DNA of 64,000 nucleotides from G965276765 sp965276825 (GTDB taxonomy: Bacteria > Actinomycetota > Acidimicrobiia > Acidimicrobiales > Palsa-688), in contig OZ255630.1 in NCBI GenBank assembly GCA_965276825.1, positions 806,001 through 870,000 of the forward strand, written 5' to 3'. A program made the translations under genes and the position numbers. Within the stretch, counting starts at the first letter, position 1, and every line of letters starts with the position of its first letter. Shown in pieces: positions 9,901-16,711 of this stretch. The notes below the pieces were generated by a model. The model saw only the letters and a list, made by a program, of their open reading frames with translations, was not told the origin of the DNA and searched no databases.

Positions 9901-10166
9901 AGGACCAGGCGCGCGACCGGGCGTGGCGGATCGGGCAGACCTCGACGGTGGTCTCGCACCGCCTCGTGTGCCCCGGGACCGTCGACGAGCGGGTCGAGGA
10001 GATCGTCGCCGGCAAGCGCAGGGTCGCCGGCATGGTGCTGCCGGCCCGCAGCTCGCTCGGAGACCTCGACGCGGACCAGCTGCGCGTCGCCCTCGGCCTC
10101 GACACGGACCAGATCATCGACGACGAGGGCGTGGGCGAGCGCTCCTCGGAGGAGGCGGCCGCGTGA
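6903..10166 (+). CDS. SNF2/SWI2-family DEAD/DEAH-box helicase
   Basis: A large (about 1087-residue) superfamily 2 ATPase. The N-terminal half is an Ala-rich, SNF2-associated region. The ATPase core carries DMGLGKTPT (Walker A), VVVDEAQAIKNH (motif II, DEAQ), LTGTPVENGLGDLW (motif III), VLVFTHFAKWGERM (motif IV), LSIKAGGSGLNLTAANHV (motif V) and DQARDRAWRIGQT (motif VI). It probably translocates on double-stranded DNA to remodel protein-DNA complexes, as RapA-like bacterial SNF2 proteins do. GTG 6903 is chosen because the family-like sequence begins VKLEIPLDPKRF; GTG 6858 is in frame and possible. Many actinobacterial relatives are followed by a SWIM zinc-finger gene. Here two small coupled ORFs take that place. 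Confidence 0.93.
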   Translation: MKLEIPLDPKRFEAAAAAAAGGYASAHELEMLAAQPDAWVRALRHLIMETDDALRAVTVQGGEGRAQVLADFRAERAGLAAALRERNGDRIAGPDDVAGSAPAAAPAEAQAEVVADAEPRLQGSWLDGRLVVWAGGPGAPPGTDADLDALLAAADASSLGWERHASVGLPGGGSADARAATVSQILGWLVGIGAAPGLMPVGPSLRWLGEVAAWGTQLTAAGRMVPTVRGSAPGGGRGAIGRHRVRWVPALVEREQLAALVASMPGSVAALQTSPQPDGVCRSVLSSVVDAISRAGAARLVAPAAVPEATSRQEISEAVLSGLDGRPFAAAAEPAARIAEDLKRWAAPVTGSSRVGLRVGLDPPSSDGGWLLTVQVTGVDKQPLPVEHALVVASGAKVSQVEAQMRRIERLLPALRRPSTRRGQVVLDGDEATDLMFETGPSLAAAGFDVYFPRVSRRRPSPQLRLFAEAMGGPSQVGIQQLASVRWSVCFDDLELDAAGIARLATEAKPLIQVRGRWVHIERADLVAAAAALAERATVTELSGAALLRYAVGLEGTPLGGPLRLDGSGWAIDLLQGARTNPPEPIPAPAGFKGELRHYQADAVGWLAFLDRAGLGGCLAMDMGLGKTPTVLAHLRLDVGAGPALVVCPPAVLSNWAAEAARFTPGLEVAVHHGPRRASGEQLTALIDRSDVILTTYATAARDMDQLAQVEWRRVVVDEAQAIKNHTSDTAKALRRLRAWSRLALTGTPVENGLGDLWAILDFANPGLVGGRTGFIEHLTQRGDDVEAPPKRGRNAEEGALRALNGLLVFRRTKSEPDIAAELPDKVDKLDHCAMTPEQIGLYQAVVDRLVQSELDTDANERKGQVLAAITALKQICDHPSAYLGEEDTGPLAGRSGKLGRLEEIVDDVFAAGERVLVFTHFAKWGERMAEHLTAHTGTQVACYHGGLARTTRDQIVSDFQRRPGPAVLVLSIKAGGSGLNLTAANHVVLYDRWWNPAVEDQARDRAWRIGQTSTVVSHRLVCPGTVDERVEEIVAGKRRVAGMVLPARSSLGDLDADQLRVALGLDTDQIIDDEGVGERSSEEAAA

Positions 10167-10243
10167 GCGCGCCTCGGCAGCCTGGCCACGGGCGCCGTGA
10201 CCGGTCGTGGCCCACCACCCCGTGGCTGGCGGCGGAACCGTGA
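10163..10243 (+). CDS. Possible 26-codon coupled ORF
   Basis: GTG at 10163 overlaps the SNF2 stop (GTGA). The frame runs 26 codons, starting VSAPRQPGHGRRDRSW, to a TGA at 10241 that overlaps the next GTG (again GTGA). Nothing in the peptide identifies it. It may be a translated coupler, a shrunken remnant of the SWIM-domain gene usually found here, or chance. Confidence 0.25.
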   Translation: MSAPRQPGHGRRDRSWPTTPWLAAEP

Positions 10244-10557
10244 GCAAACGGCGTCGCAGCACCGGCGGCAGGCGTGTCGCCGAGGCGAAGTTCTGGGGTG
10301 CGGCGCACGCGCCGGCAGGGGACACGGCCGAGGCCGGCGCCGACGGCGGCGACCGGTCCGCTCCCGCCGCCGCGTCGATCCGACCGACGCCGGACCCGTC
10401 GGTCATGGTCCGCTCGCTCGGCGCGCCTCCGCTCTCGGTCGACCACGCCGTGGCGGAGCGCCACCTGGTCGCGGTCTACGAGGAGGCGGTCAGGGCGGCC
10501 ACCGCCCTGGCGGCCGCCAGCGGCCTGCTCGACACCGACGAGGCCCACGACACCTGA
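10240..10557 (+). CDS. Hypothetical protein downstream of SNF2 helicase
   Basis: A 105-residue protein with no recognised domain. It has a basic N-terminus (SKRRRSTGGRR), a low-complexity Ala/Gly/Asp middle, and a predicted helical C-terminal part (AVAERHLVAVYEEAVRAAT). GTG 10240 overlaps the stop of the 26-codon ORF; an in-frame start at 10207 is also open. The tight chain SNF2 - micro-ORF - this gene suggests co-translation and a role linked to the helicase (inference). It is soluble and cytoplasmic as far as can be seen. Confidence 0.5.
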   Translation: MSKRRRSTGGRRVAEAKFWGAAHAPAGDTAEAGADGGDRSAPAAASIRPTPDPSVMVRSLGAPPLSVDHAVAERHLVAVYEEAVRAATALAAASGLLDTDEAHDT

Positions 10558-10652
10558 CCCGACACCGACACGGCTCGCGACACTGGCCCCGCGTCCCGTC
10601 GAGGCGCGGCGACCGTCAACGCAAGCAGCCGTTGTCGTCCGGGCGCCGGCGG

Positions 10653-10811
10653 CTATCCGACCTCGTCCTGCCGGAGGGGGTCGGCCGAGACGCCGCCGGA
10701 CTCGTTGAGCGCGTTGCGCCGGCTCGTGCTCCTCCGGATACCGACGATCCCGATGACGAGGATCCCGCCGACCACCAGGACGGCGAGGATGATGGACAGG
10801 ATGGTGGTCAC
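10653..10811 (-). CDS. Small single-helix membrane protein
   Basis: A 52-residue ORF from GTG 10811, starting VTTILSIILAVLVVGG. One hydrophobic helix (about residues 4-24) is followed by a basic stop-transfer stretch (RRSTSRR) and an acidic tail. No family is recognised. The longer frame to 10958 has a poor coding appearance, so the start just before the helix is preferred. It is convergent with the hypothetical gene on the plus strand. Confidence 0.5.
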   Translation of the reverse strand: MTTILSIILAVLVVGGILVIGIVGIRRSTSRRNALNESGGVSADPLRQDEVG

Positions 10812-11050
10812 CGCATGGTCATCCCCTGCGGGGCGCCCTCCCCATGCTGACGGGCAGAGGAGCGCAGCCTGTTGGTGGGCGAACGTCCAGAGCAAAGGAA
10901 AGCGTCCCCCGCTCGGGGTGATGGAAGTCGGCGCTCCCCGAACGGCAACGCCCGCCACCTCGACCCCCGGCCATCTCGACCCCCGGCCCGAGCCGCCGAG
11001 GGCAGATCACCGGCCGGCCACGAACCACCTGTCGCGGCAGGTGAGGCGAC

Positions 11051-11275
11051 CTACTTGTAGCGGTAGGTGATGCGACCCCGGGTCAGGTCGTACGGGCTGA
11101 TCTCCACCTGGACCTTGTCACCAGGGAGCACCCGGATGCGGTTCATCCGCATCTTGCCGGAGTTGTGCGCCAGCACTTCGTGGCCGTTGGCCAACTCCAC
11201 CTTGAACGTGGCGTTCTTGAGCGCCTCACTCACCGTGCCTTCCAGCACGATCGCGTCTTCCTTGCCTTTGGGCAG
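11051..11275 (-). CDS. infA: Translation initiation factor IF-1, apparent CTG start
   Basis: IF-1 binds the ribosomal A site and assists IF-2 and IF-3 in initiation. The OB-fold is complete: KEDAIVLEGTV, NATFKVELANGHEVLAH, SGKMRMNRIRVLPGDKV and ISPYDLTRGRITYRYK. The only normal start codon in frame is GTG 11248, which gives 65 residues and drops the conserved KEDAI strand. The frame stays open upstream with no ATG, GTG or TTG. CTG at 11275 stands 5 nt after AGGAG (11285-11281) and would give 74 residues beginning LPKGKEDAI, close to the usual 72-74. The gene is isolated from the ribosomal-protein operons where infA usually lies. Confidence 0.88.
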   Translation of the reverse strand: MPKGKEDAIVLEGTVSEALKNATFKVELANGHEVLAHNSGKMRMNRIRVLPGDKVQVEISPYDLTRGRITYRYK

Positions 11276-11617
11276 AACAACTCCTCTTTCGTCGGGACAC
11301 AGCGGACCAGTCCGACACGACGATGCGCGTCACCCGTCCGCACGGGGTGCAACCTCTGCCGTTGCCGTCGGATTCCCGGCACCAGCCACCGAGACGGTAG
11401 CCGACCTGCGCTCCGTGGGACCGGGGGCGCCCAGCCGCCGGCGGCCTGTCGTCTCGGTCGGCTCGCTGGCGTGAGCGCCCGGGGTCGGCCGTGGGTGGTC
11501 TCGGCCGGGCCGCTGGCGTGATCGCCCCGGGGCGGCCGGCGACCTCGGGGCGTTTCGCGTGGGTATCCAACGTGGGGAGCCCCGAGGTCGGCCGGCGAGG
11601 CGCCGGCCTCGCCGATC
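11276..11617. other. Intergenic region between glgA and infA
   Basis: No gene is seen in this 342 bp. It holds the glgA-proximal hairpins. It also holds a diverged direct repeat of about 30 bp (near 11454 and 11500) sharing the core CGCTGGCGTGA, and the AGGAG used by infA. Confidence 0.5.
11540..11613 (-). terminator. Two stem-loops after glgA
   Basis: The first hairpin (11594-11613; arms GGCGAGGC and GCCTCGCC, 4-nt loop) starts 4 nt past the glgA stop on the minus strand. The second has 12-bp arms at 11540-11551 and 11579-11590 with a 27-nt loop. No U-tract is evident. They fall between glgA and infA and plausibly end the glgCA transcript. Confidence 0.55.
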
Positions 11618-12835
11618 TCAGGGCGCGAGGAGGCGGTGGTAGAGGGCGGCGGTCTGGGCGGCGATGGCCTGCCAGGTGAAGTGCTCGAGCGCCCGTTCCC
11701 GGCCGGCCAGGCCCATGGCCCGCGCGGCGGCGGGGTCGGCCAGCACCGAGGTGATGGCGTCGGCCAGGTCGCGGGCGAAGCCCGCAGGGTCGGCGGGGGC
11801 GCCGTAGGCGTCGCCACTGGCCTCGAAGCCGACCAGCCGGCCGGTGCGGCCGTCGACCACGATCTCGGGGATGCCGCCGACCCGGCTGGCCACGACGGGG
11901 GCGCCGCAGGCCATGGCTTCGACGTTGATCAGCCCGAAGGGCTCGTAGATGGAGGGGCAGACGAAGACCGCGGCGTGGCTGAGGAGTTGCACGACGTCGG
12001 GGCGGGGCAGCATGGCGTCGATCCAGTGGACGCCGTCGCGGGTCGCGGCCAGATCGGCGACCTTGGCGGCGACGACGGCGCCGATCTCGGCGGTGTCGGC
12101 GGCCCCGGCGAGGAGGACGACGGCCACGTCGGGATCGAGCAGGGCGGCGGCGTCGATGAGGTGCTCGACGCCCTTCTGCCTGGTCACCCGGCCGAGCCAG
12201 AGGACGTAGGGCCGGTGGGGGTCGATGCCGAGCCGGTCGAGGACGTCGGTACCGGGGTCGGGGGCGTACTCGGTGGCGTCGATCCCGTTGTGGATGACGT
12301 GGATCCGCGCCGGGTCGAGCCCCGGGTAGGCGGCGAGGATGTCGTCGCGCATGCCCGACGACACGGCCACGACGGCGTCCGCGCCCCCGAGGCCGGTCGC
12401 CTCGGCCCAGGTCGAGACGGCGTAGCCGCCGCCGAGCTGCTCGGCCTTCCAGGGCCGCAGCGGCTCGAGGCTGTGGCAGGTCACCACGTGGGGGACCCCC
12501 CAGAGGAGCTTGGCCAGGTGGCCGCCCAGGTCGGCGTACCAGGTGTGGCTGTGGACGAGCTCGGTGCCCTCCACGACCGCCGCCATGCGCAGGTCGACCG
12601 AGAGGGCGCGGAGCACGCTTCCCTCCGGCGTGTCGGGCAGGTCGGCCCAGGGGCGCAGGGCGGCGGAGACGAGGGGGTCGGTCCTGGGTGCGCCGAAGCA
12701 GACGACCTCGACGGCGAGGTCGTCGATCCCGGCCAGCTCCCTGGCCAGGTGCTCGACGTGGACCCCGGCGCCCCCGTACACCTCCGGCGGGTACTCCCTC
12801 GTGAGGAGGGACACGCGCCGGGGGCCGGCGCTCAC
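11618..12835 (-). CDS. glgA: Glycogen synthase, GT4 family (actinobacterial GlgA)
   Basis: A 405-residue retaining glycosyltransferase that transfers glucose from ADP-glucose to the growing alpha-1,4-glucan, or in some actinobacteria makes maltose-1-phosphate. The N-terminal Rossmann fold shows REYPPEVYGGAGVHVEHL and HSHTWYADLGGHLA. The C-terminal half shows VLWLGRVTRQKGVEHL and the GT4 E-x7-E motif in YEPFGLINVEAMACG. GTG 12835 overlaps the glgC stop (GTGA), so the pair is translationally coupled. A hairpin follows the stop. Confidence 0.92.
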   Translation of the reverse strand: MSAGPRRVSLLTREYPPEVYGGAGVHVEHLARELAGIDDLAVEVVCFGAPRTDPLVSAALRPWADLPDTPEGSVLRALSVDLRMAAVVEGTELVHSHTWYADLGGHLAKLLWGVPHVVTCHSLEPLRPWKAEQLGGGYAVSTWAEATGLGGADAVVAVSSGMRDDILAAYPGLDPARIHVIHNGIDATEYAPDPGTDVLDRLGIDPHRPYVLWLGRVTRQKGVEHLIDAAALLDPDVAVVLLAGAADTAEIGAVVAAKVADLAATRDGVHWIDAMLPRPDVVQLLSHAAVFVCPSIYEPFGLINVEAMACGAPVVASRVGGIPEIVVDGRTGRLVGFEASGDAYGAPADPAGFARDLADAITSVLADPAAARAMGLAGRERALEHFTWQAIAAQTAALYHRLLAP

Positions 12836-14061
12836 CTGACGTCGACCTTGTCGCCCTTGCCGACCACCACGACCCCCCGGGGCGAGATCGCGTAGGTGGT
12901 CCGGTCGGCGTCGAGGTCGACACCGAGGGTCGCGCCCGGAGCGACCACCACGTTCTTGTCGACGATCGCCCTGCGCACGACGGCGCCGGGCCCGACGGTG
13001 ACGCCGTCCATCAGCACCGAGTCCTCGACGAGGGCGCCGGACTCGACCCGCACCCCGGGGGAGAGCACCGAGTTGCGCACGGTGCCCCCGGAGATGATCA
13101 CCCCGGCGCTGACGAGGGAGTCGAGAGCCTGGCCGCGCCGCTCGCCGTCCTCGAAGACGAACTTGGCCGGAGGCAGCTGCGGGGTGTTGGTGAAGATGGG
13201 CCACTCGGTGTTGTACAGGTTGAAGACGGGATGGACCGACACCAGGTCCATGCTGGCGTCGTAGTAGCTGTCGAGCGTGCCGACGTCGCGCCAGTAGCCC
13301 CGATCCCGATCGGTCGCGCCCGGCACCTGGTTGGCCGAGAAGTCGTAGACCGACGCCTCCCCGGCGGCGACCATGGCGGGGACCAGGTCGCCGCCCATGT
13401 CGTGGCGCGACGTGGAGCTGGCCGCGTCCGTGTGCAGGGCGTCGAGCAGGGCGGCGGTGGTGAAGATGTAGTTGCCCATGGAGGCGAAGGCCTCGGCCGG
13501 GGCGTCGTCGAGGCCGACCGGGTCGGTCGGCTTCTCGACGAAGCTCGAGATGCGGTGGTCGCGGCCCCGGCCGATCACGCCGAACTGGTGGGCCTCGGCC
13601 CGGGGGATGCGGATCCCGGCGACGGTCAGGCCGGCATCGTCGGCCAGGTGCTGATCGAGCATCTGGCGAACGTCCATCCGGTAGATGTGATCCGCCCCGA
13701 ACACGCAGATGTAGTCGGGGCGCTCGTCGCTGACGATGTTGAGGTTCTGGAACACGGCGTCGGCCGACCCGGCGAACCACTGTGGGCCCCGGCGCATCTG
13801 GGCGGGCACCGGCGTGACGTAGTTGCCGAGGAGGGTCGACATCCGCCACGTCCTGGTCACGTGCAGGTCGAGGCTGTGGCTCTTGTACTGCGTCAGCACG
13901 ACGATGCGCAGCAGCCCGGCGTTGGCCAGGTTGGAGAGGGCGAAGTCGATGAGGCGGTAGTGCCCGGCGAAGGGGACCGCGGGCTTGGCGCGGTCGTGGG
14001 TGAGGGGCATGAGCCGCTTGCCCTCCCCGCCGGCCAGGACGATGGCGAGGACCCTGGGCAC
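12832..14061 (-). CDS. glgC: Glucose-1-phosphate adenylyltransferase
   Basis: Makes ADP-glucose from glucose-1-phosphate and ATP, the committed step of glycogen synthesis. The nucleotidyltransferase domain begins VLAIVLAGGEGKRLMPLT, followed by RAKPAVPFAGHYRLIDF, LTQYKSHSLD and FGADHIYRMDV. A left-handed beta-helix follows in the C-terminal third (repeats such as GVIISGGTVRNSVLSPGV). GTG 14061 gives 409 residues; it is preferred over 14091 because TAGCAT lies 7 nt upstream and the protein then starts just before the core domain. The gene is the first of glgC-glgA and lies downstream of the hopanoid operon on the same strand. Confidence 0.95.
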   Translation of the reverse strand: MPRVLAIVLAGGEGKRLMPLTHDRAKPAVPFAGHYRLIDFALSNLANAGLLRIVVLTQYKSHSLDLHVTRTWRMSTLLGNYVTPVPAQMRRGPQWFAGSADAVFQNLNIVSDERPDYICVFGADHIYRMDVRQMLDQHLADDAGLTVAGIRIPRAEAHQFGVIGRGRDHRISSFVEKPTDPVGLDDAPAEAFASMGNYIFTTAALLDALHTDAASSTSRHDMGGDLVPAMVAAGEASVYDFSANQVPGATDRDRGYWRDVGTLDSYYDASMDLVSVHPVFNLYNTEWPIFTNTPQLPPAKFVFEDGERRGQALDSLVSAGVIISGGTVRNSVLSPGVRVESGALVEDSVLMDGVTVGPGAVVRRAIVDKNVVVAPGATLGVDLDADRTTYAISPRGVVVVGKGDKVDVR

Positions 14062-14068
14062 GTCGGCG

Positions 14069-14074
14069 ATGCTA
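14069..14074 (-). promoter_or_regulatory. -10 hexamer TAGCAT, leaderless start of glgC
   Basis: TAGCAT on the minus strand is followed by 7 nt and GTG at 14061. It would separate glgCA transcription from the hopanoid operon upstream. Confidence 0.45.
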
Positions 14075-14110
14075 GGCCGGGCGCCGGTCACCGGTTCACC
14101 CCTGGCGTGG

Positions 14111-14175
14111 AGGGGTGGCCGGTGCCGGCGGTGCTCGGGTGGACAGCACCGGAGGTGCTCAGTTGGACAGTGCGG
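14111..14175. repeat. 24-bp duplication spanning the hpnH stop codon
   Basis: Two adjacent 24-bp units, read on the minus strand from about 14169, both begin CTGTCCA. The first contains the hpnH TGA (14161-14159); in the second the same position reads CGA. They match at 19 of 24 positions, with fragments beyond. Confidence 0.55.
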
Positions 14176-15163
14176 CGCGCAGCGACTGCTTGAGCGACTT
14201 GGTGGTGGCCAGGACGGCGGAGGGCTCGTAGCCGCAGTGAGCCATGCAGTTGGCGCAGCGCGGGTCCTTGCCCCGGCCGTAGCGGTCCCACTCGGTGGTC
14301 TCGATCAGCTCGGCGTAGGTCTCGCAGTAGCCGTCGGCCATCAGGTAGCACGGCTTCTGCCAGCCGAAGACCGAGTAGCTCGGGATGCCCCACGGGGTGC
14401 ACTCGAAGTCCACCTTGCCCTCGAGGAAGTCGAGGAACAGCGGGCTGTGGTTGAGCCGCCAGTGCTTCCTGCGGCCCTCGCCGAACGCCTCGGTGAAGAG
14501 CTGCTGGCTGGTCCGGGTGGAGAGGAAGCTCACCTGGTCGGGCGCCTTCTCGTAGGCGTAGCCGGGCGAGATCATCATCTGGTCGACGTGCAGCTCGTCG
14601 TTGAGGAAGTCGAGGACCTCGCGGACGGTGTTGGGGGAGTCGGTGGTGAAGAAGGTCGTGTTGGTGTTGACCTTGAAGCCGAGCTCCTTGGCCTTCTTGA
14701 TGGCCGAGACGGCCTTGTCGAAGGTCCCTTCCCGGCTGACCGACTCGTCGTGGCGCTCACGGAGGCCGTCGATGTGGATCACCCAGCTGAAGCGGGGGTG
14801 CGGGGTGAACTTCTCGAGCTTGCGCTCGAGGAGCAGGGCGTTGGTGCAGAGGTAGACGTAGCGGCCCTTATCGAGGAGCGCCTGGACCATCTCGGCGATC
14901 TGGGGGTGCAGCAGGGGCTCGCCGCCGGCGATGGACACCATCGGCGCCCCGCACTCCTCGACCGCGGCCACGGCCTGCTCGACGGTCAGCCGCTGGCGCA
15001 GGACCTCGGTGGGGTGCTGGATCTTGCCGCAGCCGTTGCAGGCCAGGTTGCAGGCGAAGAGCGGTTCGAGCTCGACGATGAGCGGGAACTTGTCCCGCTT
15101 GGCCAGCTTCTGCTTGGCCATGTACGTACCGACCTTGATGCTTTGACGGAGAGGGACGGGCAT
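14159..15163 (-). CDS. hpnH: Adenosyl-hopene transferase, radical SAM enzyme HpnH
   Basis: Joins a 5'-deoxyadenosyl radical to diploptene, giving adenosylhopane, the first step of extended (C35) hopanoids. A cytoplasmic radical SAM enzyme of 334 residues. The N-terminus reads MAKQKLAKRDKFPLIVELEP, then the [4Fe-4S] motif CNLACNGCGK (CxxxCxxC), VSIAGGEPLLHP and VIHIDGLRERHDESV. C-terminal cysteines in CANCMAHCGY are typical of HpnH. The start at 15163 lies at the end of the hpnG-ispH fusion, with no gap. It is the last gene of the hopanoid operon. Confidence 0.95.
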   Translation of the reverse strand: MPVPLRQSIKVGTYMAKQKLAKRDKFPLIVELEPLFACNLACNGCGKIQHPTEVLRQRLTVEQAVAAVEECGAPMVSIAGGEPLLHPQIAEMVQALLDKGRYVYLCTNALLLERKLEKFTPHPRFSWVIHIDGLRERHDESVSREGTFDKAVSAIKKAKELGFKVNTNTTFFTTDSPNTVREVLDFLNDELHVDQMMISPGYAYEKAPDQVSFLSTRTSQQLFTEAFGEGRRKHWRLNHSPLFLDFLEGKVDFECTPWGIPSYSVFGWQKPCYLMADGYCETYAELIETTEWDRYGRGKDPRCANCMAHCGYEPSAVLATTKSLKQSLRAALSN

Positions 15164-16711
15164 TCAGCGGACCTCCTGGGGGAGTGGGAACACGGTGGTC
15201 TCCCGGCGCAGGTCGCGCCGGTGGACATCGAGGGGGCCGAGGCCGCCGAGGGCCGCGAGGACCCGGTCGACGACGGATTCGGGCGTGGAAGCGGCGGCGG
15301 TCACCGCGAGGCGGCTGGTGCCGGTCAGCCAGGCCGGGTCGATGCCGGTCTCGTCGTCGACGAGCACGGCGCGGCCTCCCGCCCGGGTGGCCACCTCGAC
15401 GAGGCGGTGGGCGTTGGAGCTGGTGGTCGAGCCGATCACGATGGTGAGATCGGCGTCGGCCGCGACCGCGGCGACGGCCTGCTGGCGGTTGTGGGTGGCG
15501 TAGCAGATGTCCGAGGCGCTGGGCCCGACGAGATCGGCGAACCGGCCGCGCAGGGCGGTGACGGTGGCGGCGACGTCGTCGGGGGCGAGCGTCGTCTGGG
15601 TGGCGTAGGCGACGCTCGACCTGCCGTCGAGGTCGAGGGTGGCCACGTCCTCGGGGCGCTGCACCAGGTGGATGCCCGGCACCTCCCCGAGGGTGCCCTC
15701 GACCTCGTCGTGGCCGGCGTGGCCGACGAGCACCACGTGGCGCCCCTGCTCGGCGAAGCGGCGCACCTCCCGGTGGACCTTGGCGACCAGCGGACAGGTG
15801 GCGTCGACGACCCGCAGCGACCTGCGCTCGGCGTCGGCGCGCACCCGGGGGGCCACCCCGTGGGCGGAGAGCACGACCGTCGCCCCTTCGGGGACCTCGT
15901 CGAGCTCGCGGACGAACACCGCGCCGCGCCGGGCCAGGTCGGCCACGACGTGGTCGTTGTGGACGATCGGTCGGCGGACGTAGACGGGGGCGCCGAAGCG
16001 GACCAGCGCGGCGTCGACGGTCTCGACCGCGCGCTCCACGCCGGCGCAGAAGGAGCGGGGACCGGCCAGGCTGACCGTGCGCGGGCCGGCCGCCCCGGCC
16101 CAGGTGCACAGCACGGGCGCCGCGCTCCGCAGGGCCTGCAGCGCCCGCCAGCCCCTGGCGAGGGTCGCCGGGGAGACCAGGCGGTGGCCAGGGCCGTCGG
16201 CCACGGCGCGCACGACGGCGGCGGGACCTTCGCCGATGGCGGCCAGGACGGTGGCGGACTCGGTGTCCACCACCAGCGCGCCGAGTCGGGCGAGACGGCG
16301 GCGGTCACGGTCGGTGTGGACGAGCACGGGGGAGGTGACGACCGCCCCGACGCGGGTGGGCAGCCCGGCGCGGACCAGGGCGCCGGCGAGGATCCCGGCA
16401 CCGGGGAGGGTGCGCACCACGGCGCCGTCGGCGTCGATGACCCGGTCGGCGACCACCAGGTGGCCGGGCGGGAGGTCCCCGACGAGGCCGCCGCCGACGC
16501 CCGCGACCACCGTCGCGGTCGCGTGCCGGCCCACCACTGCCCGTCTGGCGGCCAGGGCGGTGGCGGCCGCTCCGGCCCGGCGCGGCCCCATCCCCGTGCG
16601 CACGAGCGTCGCGCCGTGGGCGCTCCCGGCGAGGGCGGCCACCTCGAGGCGGAGGGCGGCGACGAGCACCGGGGCCGGCCCGGCCGTCCGATGTGAGGTG
16701 GCCGCGGTCAT
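15164..16711 (-). CDS. HpnG (hopanoid nucleosidase) fused to IspH (HMBPP reductase)
   Basis: One uninterrupted 515-residue frame holds two enzymes. Residues about 12-195 resemble HpnG, the phosphorylase/nucleosidase that removes adenine from adenosylhopane: LVRTGMGPRRA, VVAGVGGGLVGDL and the nucleosidase-type VVDTESA. Residues about 208-495 are IspH, which reduces HMBPP to IPP and DMAPP. Its three cluster cysteines are present in RSFCAGVERAV (C222), VDATCPLVAKVH (C306) and DICYATHNRQQA (C403), with the active-site HND, SAHGVAP, GHAGHDEVEG, ATQTT and TTSSNAHRL segments. ATG 16711 overlaps the shc stop (ATGA). The fusion puts precursor supply and side-chain maturation in one polypeptide. Confidence 0.9.
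   Translation of the reverse strand: MTAATSHRTAGPAPVLVAALRLEVAALAGSAHGATLVRTGMGPRRAGAAATALAARRAVVGRHATATVVAGVGGGLVGDLPPGHLVVADRVIDADGAVVRTLPGAGILAGALVRAGLPTRVGAVVTSPVLVHTDRDRRRLARLGALVVDTESATVLAAIGEGPAAVVRAVADGPGHRLVSPATLARGWRALQALRSAAPVLCTWAGAAGPRTVSLAGPRSFCAGVERAVETVDAALVRFGAPVYVRRPIVHNDHVVADLARRGAVFVRELDEVPEGATVVLSAHGVAPRVRADAERRSLRVVDATCPLVAKVHREVRRFAEQGRHVVLVGHAGHDEVEGTLGEVPGIHLVQRPEDVATLDLDGRSSVAYATQTTLAPDDVAATVTALRGRFADLVGPSASDICYATHNRQQAVAAVAADADLTIVIGSTTSSNAHRLVEVATRAGGRAVLVDDETGIDPAWLTGTSRLAVTAAASTPESVVDRVLAALGGLGPLDVHRRDLRRETTVFPLPQEVR

Noticed and set aside
6825..10406. 1193-codon open frame on the minus strand
   Set aside because: It lies antisense to the SNF2 helicase, whose motifs are complete. 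The translation is a low-complexity Gly/Ala/Arg/His mix typical of the shadow of a GC-rich gene.
11226..12923. 565-codon minus-strand frame overlapping glgA
   Set aside because: It is in a different frame from glgA and Arg/Pro/Gly-rich throughout; glgA itself is clear.
13985..16696. 903-codon plus-strand frame across glgC, hpnH and the hpnG-ispH fusion
   Set aside because: It is antisense to three well-identified genes and has no recognisable domain.
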